Program-made: the position numbers and the translations under genes
Notes under the pieces: generated by a model
What the model was told of the DNA's origin: nothing
Databases searched by the model: none
What the model saw: only the letters and a program-made list of their open reading frames with translations
DNA from: Klebsormidium nitens
Taxonomy: Eukaryota; Streptophyta; Klebsormidiophyceae; Klebsormidiales; Klebsormidiaceae
Reading direction: 5' to 3'
Assembly: GCA_000708835.1 (NCBI GenBank)
Contig: DF237617.1
Coordinates: 1 to 45,313, forward strand
Length of the DNA stretch: 45,313 bases
Shown: positions 9,701 to 22,260 of the stretch, piece by piece
How positions within the stretch are numbered: position 1 is the first letter of the stretch
How the letters are laid out: each line of letters starts with the position of its first letter

Positions 9701-12352
9701 TGCGTGCCAGGTATTCGAGCCCCTGGTGGGTTACGATCGGTCGGTCAACCAGTCAAGGCTACGTTTAATCGCTCAAGCTACACCTGAGTCTTTCGAAGCT
9801 CGCGCACAGAGTAAGTGCTGTTGTGGGGGTCCAGAACTGAAAACTGTAGTCCGCGTTCTCCTTCCACGGGTTCTAACAGCTTCAACGGTCACCCGTCCTA
9901 AAAGACGATGCCGACAAGCACAGAGTAGCGAAAATTTCTCAATCGGCCTGTGACCCCTACCTCAATGCAAGGTTGTCCGAAAGAGAGTGTCTACGCTTTT
10001 TCGAGAGGTAGAAAATGTTTGGGAAGAGGCGACTGTATGCTACTTGTACGTTTGCACCTTACGAAGAGGATATTGAGGCCTCACCTTGAGCCATTTCCCC
10101 CCAACTTGCTCAGCAACAGTCGCAAACGTGCCCGTGTGCCATGCTGCCACGTTGGGGAGCACGCTTATCCCCACAAACGTTGGCAATGCGTAGCAGAGCG
10201 TCACCAGCGCAACGGTCACGCTCAACGCACGGGGGTAGGCTCGGGACGGGTCAGCAACCTCTGCAGCGCAGTTCCCAGAAGCGTCGAACCTGTGCACAAA
10301 TGCGAAAAGTGAGCGTCTCGATTGGATTGTCCTGATGAGGACGCGGGTCATACATAGCTGCAGGCCACTTTGGCTTCGAAATTCATGAAGAATCTCAAAA
10401 CTAGGAGCAAATGGGTGTCAATAGCTGGAACCGAACATCTTGAATATCGAAACATATCCGCCTGTAAAGCTTCCTCTTACAGGAGACAAGAAACGGTGCT
10501 CTTGCCACGACTTTGAAGCAACAACCTGCAGCCTAAGCCTCCTTCTACGACGAACCTCAGAGCAATTAGTAAAGCGATGCCTGGCTCACCCAGACAGGTT
10601 CCACAGGAGGACTGTGATGAGCCGCCCCCAGTTGATGGTGGTGGGGAAGGGATCCGCGAGCCATGCGAAATTGAGTTGAGGGAGCCCCGCCAGGATCATA
10701 ACTACGAAGGGGAGGAGCACCAGAACGCCAAAGATGACAGAAGCGGATCCCACAATGTCGACACCCCGGATGTTGAGCAGCGTGACCAGCATGACCACCC
10801 CAACCTTGGCCCCAATGGAGACGGATGTGGAGATGGACCCCGGAGAGAAGAGCGACTCTGAGAGGTAGTCGACAAACAGGACGGGGTACAGCGCGTTGTC
10901 CAGGACGCTGTCAGGAAGAAAGGGGAGCAGAAGGTTTGAAGATGTGTAAGACGACAACAGAAAGGGGGTCTGAGTCAAAGGAGTACCAGCAGTTGCTGCC
11001 TTCCCAAAGTTTGACGTATGAGATTCGAAGACCAGGATTTGGGAACCGGGACTAAAGCCCAGGATCTCTTGACCTGGAAGTTCGTCGTCAGATTGTGAGG
11101 CATCTGCAAATTATGCTCTGGAGAGCCATCTATGCTGGCTGTTCCGACAAGAGGGAGCTGCTTTTTCCATCGACCTTCTTACAATGCTGCGAGAAGTTTT
11201 TGAAGTGGCAGTTGAATTCGAGAAAAGTATTGGTACAGAAACCATGATATGCTGAGCACAGCACTGACAGTTCCTTTATGTAGCAATTTTGCTGAGGCAA
11301 AACGCGCCTGCGCCAGACGGGGTATGGTCTTTTATGTTGCTCAAAGTATCATCGATCAGATGATTATGAAGATCCCTCATGCTGCATCTTTTGCATCCAA
11401 TAAAAAACACACTCCAGAAAATAAGCATGAACGACCTGCTCACCTGTAGAAGAATGCATAGCAGCTGTTGACAAAGCTCCAGAAAGGACCAAAGGCGCGG
11501 TACACCCAAAGCACGTGGCCTCCAGACTCTGGGATCATGCACGCTAGCTCTGCGGTCATGAAGGCCAGTGGAGCGCACCACATGAATGGCAGGACTAGCA
11601 ACCCTAGAAAGACCAGCAGGGCGCCCCCAGCGCCGACGCTGTCCTCCAACCCATACGGACCCTGCAATTTGGCACGGTGCAGACAGAGATAAGAGCATGT
11701 CGACCAATTTGTTCTGACAATTTCGAATCAGATTGCTCCAAGCTGCATGAATGATGTTGCATACTTGTAATCCTAGCAGGCATTCACGTTGTGTCCATTT
11801 AAGGAGCTCATTTTCCTGATCTGCAGAAAGAAAGGAAGGTTCATGTCCTTCTCATTCCAATGTGTCTCCCTCAGCAATAAGGCAATGTCAACAATCGCAA
11901 TATGACAATGCTTCATCTGACAAGGTTAGACCACCTACCCCAGCAACTGCGAAGAAGGTTATTCCTGTAAGCTGCAGCGTTGTCAGCAGATGCGTTTTGC
12001 TGATGAGGCCTCCGGCAATTGCCAGGCTTGGGCCTTGATCTCCTTTCAGGGGGGTGATTGGCCTGCTCTGATACTCATCCTGCAGCGCTCCCAGGGGCCC
12101 TAGGTGCATGTGACTACTTCTGCGAGAGCCACCCTGCGGTATGCTCTGGGTGAAGCTGCCCTGCCTGCTGCCTAAAGACAGCGGTCCTGACTCCTGCCGG
12201 AAGCTGCTTCGTCTGCTCCAGTTGTGAGCACCCCTGCGCTCAGAGCTGTTCTGTCGGCTCAGGCCAGGCACGTTTTCTTGCGCAGAAGATGAGGGGGCAC
12301 TTTCAGCAACTTCCACAGGCTCCTGCAGGCGCTCATAAGCTGGACCCCCCAT
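6723..12352 (-). CDS. Polyamine uptake transporter-like protein (PUT/LAT family, APC superfamily), ten exons
   Basis: Predicted exons, 5' to 3' on the minus strand: 12352-11939, 11661-11444, 10907-10590, 10289-10085, 9402-9301, 9109-8993, 8671-8548, 8297-8217, 7674-7480 and 7054-6723. All junctions keep the frame and give about 701 residues. Residues 1-110 form a Ser/Arg/Gln-rich cytosolic tail. The permease core follows: the signature GPYGLEDSVGAGG at about 139-151, then PESGGHVLWVYRAFGPFW and DNALYPVLFVDYL, which are closely diagnostic of plant PUT/RMV transporters (proton-coupled uptake of putrescine and spermidine, also paraquat). Roughly twelve hydrophobic segments run through exon 8. 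Exons 9-10 add an unusually long acidic/basic C-terminus starting with a Glu-rich amphipathic stretch. Usual plant PUTs are near 500 residues, so both tails are long. The substrate is inferred from family. It is head-to-head with IMP3 across 973 bp. Confidence 0.88.
7635..7945 (-). repeat. Tandem duplication covering the start of transporter exon 9
   Basis: Bases 7635-7791 and 7792-7945 are diverged direct copies of one ~155-bp block. Shared anchors are CTTCCCGA near each start, GTGACGTCAGCAAGCA in the middle and GCTGATATC at each end. The first block contains the genuine acceptor and first ~40 coding bases of transporter exon 9. In the second block the acceptor AG has become TG and the homologous frame soon meets a stop, so this exon fragment should be inert inside the intron between exons 8 and 9. 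Confidence 0.7.
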
Positions 12353-13325
12353 GCTGACCCCAGCTGGTATACCTTGTCCCCGTCCTGAGACCCGCGCTTC
12401 GTTTTTACATTCCTCGCTAAGGGCTTGCTAAGTTGCCGCAGATGACAAGCCTAGGATGGCAGCAGCATGTAAAGTTTGAGCTGAAAGGGAGCTCTAGCAT
12501 TGGGCAAGTCTCTGACAGGCGCAGACGTTTCCCTTCCTGCATTGATGATTTGGCTCCCCCTACTTATGCTCAACAAGTGGAGGAAAGCGCTATGAAAGAT
12601 GAAACAAGAGTGCTGATCAACATCAACATGTTGACACATTATGCACGCAGCTTATCTATGTAGTCTGAAGATAAAACTTAACAATACAGGCTACAGTTGC
12701 AAGTAGTTATGTGCACAAGGAGAGCACAAAGTCGTGCAGTACAAATGCACCAGACAGCTCAGCTGCATATTGCTGCAAATGCTGCGGCTGTAGTCTTAAA
12801 GTTAGCGTGTTTTGGATGTGAGGGCAGTCTGCGGTGGACTTGCATCGAAAAATGTCCGACGGCATCCTGCTCTGCTCCTCAAAACCGTTGATACAATCTT
12901 CTATCCTGGATCCAACGGTGCAAGTGACACATGCATCAGAATGTGCGCGCATCGCAAACGTCCTGAGGGCTCGTGGTAATGGTCAAATGATAATGGTCAC
13001 TGGCCGGGCCGATGCAAGGAAGAAAGGGCGCGCGCCGCGCTCTGCAGGCTGGCTGCAGCTTTGTCTGTCACCAAAGCTGTCTTGCAAAAGCAGGAGCCGC
13101 AGATTGTGAACAGAGGCCGCCACAAGAGTGCTCTGTCATCTGGGCAGATGAGAAGTCGACATCTGACGGTAGCTTTGTAACTCCTTGTGAGACTCACATA
13201 CTTGCTGGAATCAGGCGCAGGCACGAGGGAGTCAAGGTTTCACTTGTCCCATAGCAGCGGCATCAATTGCCGGTACTCTTGGTGCGGGCGTTTTCTGAAA
13301 GTGTCCAGGCCTATCCTGTACAACC
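12353..13325. promoter_or_regulatory. Shared upstream region of divergent transporter and IMP3 genes
   Basis: These 973 bp separate two start codons pointing away from each other, so both promoters must lie here, possibly as a bidirectional promoter. No ORF in the stretch has domain-like sequence. I see no strong TATA box, which would suit a housekeeping gene such as IMP3. The regulatory role is inferred only from gene orientation. Confidence 0.45.
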
Positions 13326-15582
13326 ATGAGGAAGCTCAAATTTCACGAGCAGAAGCTGCTGAAGAAAGTCGACTTTTTGCAATGGAAGAACGAGCACAAC
13401 CTTCGAGAAGTGCAGGCCATGCGGCAGTACCACATCACCGACCGGGACGATTACAAAAAGTGAGTCCTGAGAATCTGACGGGAGTTTCTTGTGATGCTAC
13501 TGGTGGTGGTATTGTTCGCAGACTGAACATGTTGGCCCACGTTGCGGCCTTTGGATGGGTATGATGGGCATCTTGGCGGTTGGCAGACTTGGAAGGGAGG
13601 TTCTTTGGGCAGGAGCTTGGCCCAGTTCCTGTGTTCGATGGTTGAGAGCATCGGCTATTCTCCTTCGAAATGATGTAGCTTGCACATCCTTCTGCAACAA
13701 AGTGGACACCAGATATGAGAGAATCTACAGACTGCTCGTTTTTAAAAGAATGTAATCAACTAACAACATCGAGGTGGCATGTTGCCTTCACTTATGTAAC
13801 TTCAGTTGTGAGCAGTGGTTCGTGATATACTCCCCAAGGATCTTGCACAACCTTCCAAGTAGAGGTAGTTTGTAAGATGGCGAGGAGGTACTTTTGCACT
13901 CTCTACATCAGTACCAGGGTGGTAGATTGAGCGGTCAGGCACTCCTGTTCAGACTAGGCTGGAGTTACCAAGTTTTCGCAGGCCTTCGGAGGGTTACTCG
14001 AGAGGGAATCACAACTGTCCTTTTTGCCGGTCATTCGTCTTACTTGCGGCACAAACTTTGAGTTGGGACCTACCGCGCGCTTGCTTGGAATCGCCGTTTA
14101 GCTTAATGCGCCTCGTTGGTGACCGGTTTAGGAGAAAGCTTTTTCTCCGCTTGCTCCAACGCTGCCATTCATGCCATTCTGTGTCACGGTCAACCTGATC
14201 TTCGCTTAGATCTAGGGGGAAATTATAGTACCACAAATAAAGGTACTGGAGATCGGACTGTCCATCGGTCCTTTTGTGCAGGTACAACAAACTCTGCGGG
14301 ATGGTCACCAAGCTGACCAGCATCTTGAAGAAGCTAGACCCACAAGATCCATTCAGGATCGAGCTCACTGATCAGCTGCTCGAGAAACTGTAAGTCGATG
14401 CTCTCTTCTCATCAAGGCGAGGTGCAAAAGCTCGTCCTTCGTTTTCGGCACAGAGAAAAACACGGCAGCATCTGTGCCGTTTGAGTCTCGAACCCGCTTC
14501 TTTGTAACCAGGGGGGATGGCATGATCGCGCCACAGCTTTTGAATTGTGTCTTCAGCCCGAATATGGAGGTTTGTTCCTCGCATCACTAAACATTTCCTT
14601 TCTTTCACTGCAGGTACAATATGGGCGTCATTCCGACCCGGAAAAGCCTTGCGTTATGTGATAAGCTTTCAACCTCCTCTTTCTGCCGGTAAGTCAGACC
14701 CGGACGTATCAGTCAAAAATAAGCTGGTGCGATGGTTCGTTGTGCAATCACTTGTGCAGGTTTGTAGCGCGTTCTGTGATATAGTCGTTTCAAAGTTATT
14801 GTTCGAGCCCTGCTACAGTTTTTCCTTGGCTCTGGAAATAGGCCTTACTCACACTAGCCCGTCGGTTCATGTAGATTTTCAATCTCACACAGCGTTCACA
14901 GGTTGTTTTCTAAATGAATATTTTTATTTGGCCTATGACACGATTCCTAGCAGCAAATGTTGTTTTCTCATCATTTTCTGTTTTCAGGCGCCGACTGGCG
15001 GTCATGCTCGTCCGGCTGAAATTTGCGGAGACGATGCGGGAGGCGGTGACTTTTGTGGAGCAAGGACGTAAGGGTCGCTTTTCCAGAAACGGCGGATGTC
15101 TTTCAGCATTCTGCGGACCGTGTCAGCACCAATTGGTGCCCTGACAGCAGTTCACTTTTGCCGTATGCATGATCAAGCATTGTGCATGGTTCTATGGTGG
15201 GCAAAGCTGGGGTTACGGTACATTCACTTCTCGACTGTTCAGGATTACGAAGGATGTCGAGTCTTTCTCTCAGCGAAATGTCCGAAAATATTTCTATGAC
15301 AGCGGTGCCGCTCTTTAGTAGCACTGATGAAACCGATCTATTGCAATCTCGGAAGGGTACCTCTGTGAGAAATTTGGCTGCAAACCAGGCCTGTTTCATT
15401 GCTCATTGTAGCTCTGCTATCACGTTGCAGATATTCGGGTGGGTCCAGAGACTGTGACCGATCCCGCGTTCTTGGTGGTAAGAAACATGGAGGACTTCGT
15501 AACCTGGGTAGATACCTCCAAGATCAAGCGGAAGGTGCTCAAGTATAACGACAAGTTGGACGATTACGATCTACTAGGATAG
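13326..15582 (+). CDS. IMP3: U3 small nucleolar ribonucleoprotein IMP3
   Basis: Five exons: 13326-13459, 14282-14389, 14614-14688, 14988-15067 and 15431-15582. They join in frame to a 182-residue protein, the normal IMP3 length. The N-terminus ([17 protein letters not shown]) and the motifs [29 protein letters not shown] and [18 protein letters not shown] follow eukaryotic IMP3 almost residue for residue. An S4 RNA-binding domain covers about residues 106-160. IMP3 works in the nucleolar small-subunit processome, bridging Mpp10 and helping U3 snoRNA pair with pre-rRNA for 18S maturation. The start is fixed by family conservation. Introns range from about 220 to 820 bp with good consensus (for example CT|GTAAGT). 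This gene looks intact and is the best internal calibration of splicing in the window. Confidence 0.97.
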
Positions 15583-16599
15583 ACCATTCGAGCGGATTCC
15601 AAGAAAAAACGGAGAGTAGCTCACTTAGTGAGCTGTTGTGTAACGCCTCAGTTGCGGAGTCAGGGAGGCTGTATCGGAGTCCTTGCTGAGACATCGCTAG
15701 CTGCATACAAGCTGTGTATGGCGGCTTTGTAAGGTTTAGTCTATAAAAGGAGTCACCTTTTCTGGTTGAGGAGCCCTTGACCCAACTCGATCAAAAGCGC
15801 AAGCCGGTTGTTGAAAATGCTATGTGGCGCTTGCCCAAATCTGTTTCTTGTATAGAGCTAACAAATCTGTAAGAAGCCCATGCACTCAGTGCATGCGCGG
15901 AGACTTGAACTTAAAGTGTACTTTCAACAATCATGCATGGCTGTCACAGTGTGCTCTCAATCATTTGCATTGACTCAGCGCACGCACGCCGATTTGAGGT
16001 TAGGTAGGAGTAATCTCATCAACGGCTGTGCTGTCGATGTATTAAAGCAATCGACAACGTGATCATCCTTTGATGATTCCGCGCGACGAAACAGATTATA
16101 TTGCACAAACCACTTCTGACGCACACCGTGTGCCCGTGCTGCTCATGAGTATGTAGTTTCTCACAGCGGCTTCGGACCAGATGTGCTCAAGCGAGGAAAC
16201 ACCACAAGGGTCCCGCCAAAGGCTATTTACTGGACTTCATAGCTTGCGGCCACTAGCTTGGTAAAGTGGTGCACCTTGAGTATCTCAAGAAACCATGTCC
16301 GATGCAAAAGGCCAGCTTGAGATGCATTCAAATCGACATCATTACGTCTCGTGGTTCGGGCACTTGTACAGCTGTCCAAGTTCCTACCAGCGCAACACTA
16401 TCCGATGCCAGCCCCCGATCGAAAAGCCTGTTCCTACACCCTCTATACCAAGAAGGACAAATTGCCTTCAGACCAACCATAGATTGTCTCAGAAGCATAC
16501 ATTTGTGATCCTAGCACTGGCGCCGAGGCCGATTGATTCGATACATATCACCTCAACCCACCTCTGTGTTGAGCACTTCTCTGGCTAGCACCACGTAAT
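15583..16599. other. Intergenic region between convergent IMP3 and MYND copy A
   Basis: Apart from the hairpin and TGTAA word just after IMP3, I find no gene, tRNA or repeat. ORFs here are short and lack recognisable motifs. The stretch holds the 3' ends of two convergent transcripts. Confidence 0.45.
15618..15643 (+). terminator. Possible IMP3 3' UTR hairpin and TGTAA polyadenylation signal
   Basis: A perfect 7-bp stem with a 3-base loop (AGCTCAC TTA GTGAGCT, 15618-15634) lies 36 bp after the IMP3 stop codon. TGTAA, the usual polyadenylation signal of green algae, follows at 15639-15643. Assignment rests on position and word match only. Confidence 0.35.
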
Positions 16600-19500
16600 T
16601 CATGCGACACAGGTCTTCTTGTGCTCCTTCCAATCAGCCCGCTGACAATCTGCGCTGCAGTACCGTGCGCTCCTGCAAACAGAGGGCGGCCAACCAATAA
16701 ACTCTCAATTGCCTTTCGAAAGGATCATGAGCCCCTGGAACAGAGGCCGGTCGCCAATGTTTCAAACGCTTTTCTTACTTACGTCCAGAGCACTTCTGCA
16801 TCCCCGCACTTTAACATCTGAACACGACTCACCTTTCATCAATCTTTCTCAACTAGGAGCGCCTGGAAAAGCAGGAATCTTCTCAAGTAGCAGCAAATCA
16901 ACGCGGGAAAACTTCAAAGCAGTGTTTTGGACTTACTTGCAGCGCGAGCAACGCTTCAGCTCCCCCGGCATCTTCAGCGCCCCGCACTGGTCGCACGGGA
17001 GCTGCACTCCGGCCTCAAAGTGGACGAACCCGTGTACCACGCTCTCTGGCACGAGGTCCCCGGGGGAAACCAACCCGCTCGCAATGAAGCGACGGAGCAG
17101 ATCCGCAGCCTGGGAACAAGCAGTATTGAAGTCGGGTTAAGATAGCGCATACAAACTGAGTCGATTCCAAGAATGGGGGACGGGTGAGGTTAGAGTGGGT
17201 ATGAGTGCGGAGCGGGTGAGGTTAATTCTAGAGTTTTAGTCAAGAACGTTCCCGATTCTGAAATATTATCTCGACCTGGCTTAAATCGACCCCAAAATGG
17301 AGACTTACCTGGGAGCGGACGTCCGGGGCCTGGTTTCCCGACGCAAGCCTGGCGAGAGTGGACACGACTGGCGAGGGGAGACGGCCCGGAGGGAAGGCTT
17401 CCAGGGAGAGGAGGGAGAGGAAGAAGTCCGGAAGCAACTGTCGGGAGAGACGAGAAACGGGTCAGAAGGAACTTGCGAGGATGGCAACGGAAAGCTGGAC
17501 GACTGTCGGGCTGGAAGCGCAGATCACCGATCGAGATTTGCTAACCGGTAAGCGGTAGAGGAGCTTAACGCAAGCTGAAAGGGAGAAGGAATTGGTGAGT
17601 CGAAAAGAATCGGTGATTCGAAGTAAAATCAACATAACGTCAGTAGGCCCAATCTCTTAGGGCAGCGAATAGGATTTTAAAGCGTTCTCAAAATTCACCG
17701 ATAGGGGTAAGTTGAGGGGCCTGATAACACTGCTTCCTCAAAATGCTCATTGAAAAGCTGGACCAGACTGAGTTCCCACCTTAGAAGCAGAAGAGGAGAG
17801 TGAAATCTTGGCAGGGCCTAGGAGAATGCATACGGTACCCGACATTGGGATCCCACAAGGTAAGAGGGCAGAAAACTTTGAAATGCAAGAAAGCCGGGGG
17901 GCAATAGGTTTGGTAGATGCACTAACGTCTACTTCTTGAAACCCTGTGGGCCCAGGAATCACCGCGAATCTGGGGGCGTGGTCGACGAACCGTGCGACCG
18001 TGGCGAGCAGGCCCTCCTGACGGGCGAGATCGGCAGCGAGGGCCTTGTCTTCAGGCCTGTATGATGTAGAGTCATCAGAGAACTTTTGCCGTCCCTATTT
18101 TGTGAACTCTGTGCATGACTTCATGAATATCGGTCAGTGATCTTACGAAGTCGTGCTCCTTTTACCGGAAGAGTTACGAAACTGACTTGCAAAGATTGCA
18201 AGCCGGGTCCTTGAAGCTTCGTTAAAGTAACAAAGTGGCCCGTAAATGTGAAATCACGTACCTGTCGTTGTTCACCAGTCTCTTGGCGATCATGAGCGCC
18301 GAATGACCAGAGGCGATTTCGTAGTCCCAGTGGATCATAAGCCACGACAGGATTGTTGCGAATTCTGGACGAGATTCAAGAGTTGGGTTAGAATGCGGCG
18401 AACTGGTGAGGTGGTCTGGATGCCCCGCAAGGAACCGCGCCAAGAATCTATTCAGAGTTCACTTGTCGGCAAGAATAAACTGGCTAGTTCTGCATTCATA
18501 GTGTCGGTCTTGAACTTACTGTTACACTTTCAAGAAGTCAACAATTTTGGGATCCCTCTGTCATCAGATAGTAAGAAGGCCGAGGCACTTGTACAGAGAA
18601 AATCATCCTTCCAGCGCTCAAAAATGCCGACGCGTCTTTGGGCACGTCGCAGGGATCCGACGAGAGTCAGGTAACAATTCTCCCCGCTATCGCACCAAAG
18701 TCAGGAAGGCCTGCTATTCTGATTGGTCTGTCATCATGAACCTTGAATCTTCGAGCAACTAACAAAAAAATGCGCTATGCATTGGTCATAGCTTGTATTT
18801 TGCACCATCTTTAAACAGTCAAGAGCGGTTCTCAAACGAAAGTAGATGGCTCTGGGTTGAACGTCCTTTTTGGGAAACAATCAGAGCAAAATAAGATTTG
18901 CTCTTTCAGTTAACGAGGATGAGCGCACAAGGTACGGATCTCAGCTCGTTGAGGAACATCTCTTGCTCGTTGGAGATGTTGGCCAGAACGGTAGTCAGGT
19001 TTCCCAGCATCTTGCCGAAGTCGATGAGGCGCGCATCGCGCGGGACGTCATCCGCGCGCTCGGTCAATTGCGCGAGCACGCACACCAGCTTCCGGACCGC
19101 GCCTCCCTTGATCAGGGCCTCGATTGTCTGCTGCTTCTCGCCTGGAACAAACTGTCTGTATCAGTCGTTTGTGACATGCGTGCCAGACTTTGACCACACT
19201 TCGTTTGAGTTGAGATCTCCGCAGACGCTTGTTCGATGGTGCTGTTATTGCTACCATATCTGTGCGCTGAATGGACCGACGGTTGGTTCAACCCTTTTGA
19301 AAGGTGAGAGGCATGACAAGTGACGTTCAGGTTGGGAAATCTAGCTCAGATTATGAGGCGCAAGTAAGTGACGACGACAATCTTCGAAGCCCCAGAATCT
19401 GCAAGTGCCTTTCATTTTCTCAGAGGAAACCTGACAAGAATGCATGGATTGAGACTATCCCGACGAAGTGTGACAAAGCTTATGAATAATCTGAAGCGCA

Positions 19501-20978
19501 AGATGAAGCGAGACACGTAACTCTCTCTCTTTTTTCCCTCAATTCCATGCACAACCCTGCCAGTCAAAGGATTCTACAAGATCGTTGTTTGCGTAGAATA
19601 ATGTGACTGTCTTTTTCAATCTGTTCAAAAGAAATACTGAGTGGAAAAGATTACTACGTTTGAGATCCTACCAGAGAGTTGGCCAGCCAGGGTATCTTGG
19701 CCGCTGTACGTCGCGCGCCATGCAAAATCCGGCTCCACCAGATTGCTGAAGAGCCTGACAGTCCATCCGGGCAGGTTGACATCCATCGGACTAAGCAGAT
19801 CGTCTAGAGTGAACGCCGAAGCGACAAACTTGGCAATTAGCGGCTTCAGCGCATCTCTCTCTTGGAACCTTCTGACATAGACAAGTCCTCCATCTCCCAG
19901 GAAGATGGACAGCGTCTGCAGAGCCTGTGGAAAGGATGAAACAAGTCTCGATCTAAGCAAGACACAACTCTAACTTACATTTGCTTCTTTACTTTCTTGG
20001 TCATCTTAGAGCTGTTTGAAACTGGAAGACACTCGCAGGCAAACCAGAGATAGAAAGAACAGGACGAATATCGAAGTTTGAGAATGAGGGTTGCTTCAAT
20101 GATTATGACAATATCTGGTGAACGAAAGAGAAGACATCAACTCTTGCATATATATGCGACAGTGCTTTTGCTCAAAGGTATAAGAGAGAATACTACGGCA
20201 GAGGAAACGGATTTCAGAAACAAATGCCCTTTGTTCATCTCATGCTTAGCAGTCAAAAAATTGATATAATAAAGTGTTACAATCAGTATAGGCAAGCTGG
20301 ATAACCACACAATAGCTATTATTTGTTGATTCTCTCTACCTGCGAGCACTTCAAGTTGACCTAGATTCCTGAGTCACTCTGCTTTTCACAATTTCTAATC
20401 AGTGCCAAATCTTCCTAAGAAAAGCTGCTTGCAACAACCAATCTCACCTCCAGATTCTCCGGTTGTTTTTTCGCAATGTCAATAGCCGCGTCCATAAATC
20501 CAAGCCCCAACGCTTCAGGAAACATCCCCGTGCGGAGCTGGCCGCCAGAAGTCATGGCTGCTAGGCCACTCCTCACCATGGCAGTATGCATCGCTTTCTC
20601 TGAGTGAAGATGCTTCACCAACAGCATAAATTGCTGCACAAACTCTCGCATGCCTTCAGGCACGTCATCATCCCCCAGACCGACCTTCATCCCGGTGGAA
20701 ATGATGAAAAGAACCTTCTCGAGCTCTTCTGGTGACAGGTCCTTCAGAGCAACACGTTGATCCAGAATCTTCAAACAGCGTGGAATGTCATAGGTAGTGC
20801 AAGAATCGGAGGGCATAACCATGGGAGGCACAGCGACTGTCCTAGCTGACGTTGCAGCGCGGACAACCGCTTCTTTGGCATGCTGGAGAGCTCTGACACG
20901 AATTGCCTCGAGGCCTTCATTGATCTTCTCTGTTGTCCTCTGCACATTGATTTGTTCTTTGGGAGGTGGCGCTTCCAT
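16600..20978 (-). CDS. Helical-repeat protein with C-terminal MYND zinc finger, copy A (nonsense codon at a splice junction)
   Basis: Predicted exons: 20978-20448, 19924-19672, 19141-18929, 18364-18262, 18056-17927, 17437-17309, 17109-16937 and 16672-16600, about 534 codons. Residues 1-460 look all-helical with Leu-rich segments (possibly ARM-like). The C-terminus is a complete MYND finger: CDQC, CSRC, YCSADC and a final H-x3-C, split by the last intron. MYND fingers bind proline-rich partners and recruit regulators; the cellular role here is unknown. Oddity: exon 3 ends in T before a weak GTGCGC donor where B and C end in G. Joined to exon 4, which begins AA, the junction codon becomes TAA. 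Unless splicing differs, the product stops near residue 332 and loses the MYND finger. An in-frame upstream Met (21191) could add a 71-residue Arg-rich leader. Confidence 0.78.
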
Positions 20979-21240
20979 CTTCTTTTGTGGATCAAACTGA
21001 GGTTCTTGAGAGCGGAGAGATCGATTTGGATGGGTAACTTTGAAAAGGTTTGCATACAAGGCGCCTCGTGATTCAGGTCCTATTGACACAAGGTGACGCA
21101 GGATGCGCATGCCAAAATGCCCCGCCGAAAAGCAGAATGCTCGCCTTGCTCCCACTTGCCCCTGTCTAAGAATTCGAAAGAGTTCATGCATGAACTGTCG
21201 AAGACTGATTTGATTTTGGGGCTCTCGGGCTGAAGACAAA

Positions 21241-21278
21241 GGTAGCTTGACGACCGGGGTGCACTTTCCGGGCAGGTT
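21241..21278 (-). promoter_or_regulatory. Conserved upstream element of the MYND repeats (copy A; also 27307-27345 and 32932-32970)
   Basis: On the plus strand the core GTAGCTTGACGACCGGGG, followed by a short CACTT-CC-GGGC block, occurs upstream of copy A. Close versions lie upstream of B and C (GTATCTTGGCAACCGGGGG in C). It lies 260-330 bp before each start codon. The surrounding non-coding sequence has diverged more, so the element may be a regulatory site or conserved leader. Confidence 0.45.
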
Positions 21279-21302
21279 TCAAGCCCGGAGTCAGCTTTCT
21301 GG

Positions 21303-21309
21303 CTTTATA
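21303..21309 (-). promoter_or_regulatory. TATA-like box upstream of MYND copy A
   Basis: The minus strand reads TATAAAG, 331 bp upstream of the copy A start codon. Copy B has TATAAG at the homologous place (27370-27375), and the flanks GAAG(A/G)TATAAR and AGAAAG are shared. Conservation between diverged copies supports a core promoter; I do not find the box in copy C. Confidence 0.45.
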
Positions 21310-22260
21310 TCTTCAGGCCCCGGCGCGCCGGTACCCGGTTACATTCACGATGGTCATTTGAGTGCTCGGGACGATTGACCATCGCAGACTTTCTGCTGCT
21401 CATAGAACGTCATCCTGACGAACTTGCGAGGAATCGACGTTCGAAGTGCTAGAAACTCTCCTCGACGAAGCAAACAACATTTGATTCGGCCCTTGCACTG
21501 GTTTGTGTGAGAGAGGACACAAGAAGCGCACTAGCTGCAAGCTTTCGACCTCACTGCACTGGATTCGGCTTCGCTGGGTTGACTCAAACTGGCGACACGC
21601 CGTGACCGATTGCAGCTCTGAATGGAGTCAGAATCATGAAGCTTATTGTAGCATAAACATCCAGCTCGACTAAGTCATCTGGTCCCCGTCATGTCATAGA
21701 CACACAGATAGACCAACTGCTGAGCGGGAGCCGGTCGCACTTGAATACATGTCGTGCAACGCACATCGACTGTTGCATGCCCACGCAAGGCTCAAGCAAC
21801 CACATTAGCACGTGATCCATAGTTGCTTATAGCGAAGATCCTTGATTTAAGAATTAAAGCACAACATTCAACTTAAATACATTCTATGAAATGGCCATGG
21901 CTTTTCATTCGAGTCACACTGCTTGCAGGCAGCGTGTAGGTCAATCAGGAAGGTGTCGCTTGGCAAGAAAGGAACCGAGATATGGTGCCTGATGCTGGAG
22001 TCTACAGTCCCTCCTGTGGCTCAAGAAACCCTCACTTCGATTCGAGACCAGATAATCCGATGACAGCGCCTGACGGAAAAGACTCACTTTAAAACCCCTG
22101 TATTCGGACCAGCTCAAAGTGCCTAGCTCAAAACAGCCGTAGCGTGTTTTGCAAGGCATGTTATCGAAGGTCTCGACTGACGTCGAGGGATCGTTATTAC
22201 ACTTATAGTACCGCAGAGAAGCCTTCAATCCAGCAGAAATCCTCTCGGCTGGTGCTACAT

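Larger units (their letters stand above)
20979..22260. promoter_or_regulatory. Upstream region of copy A and 3' flank of copy B
   Basis: The first ~340 bp upstream of copy A share blocks with copies B and C, including the element and TATA-like box listed separately. The remainder, about 21320-22260, shows no gene, tRNA or repeat that I can support. Confidence 0.5.
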
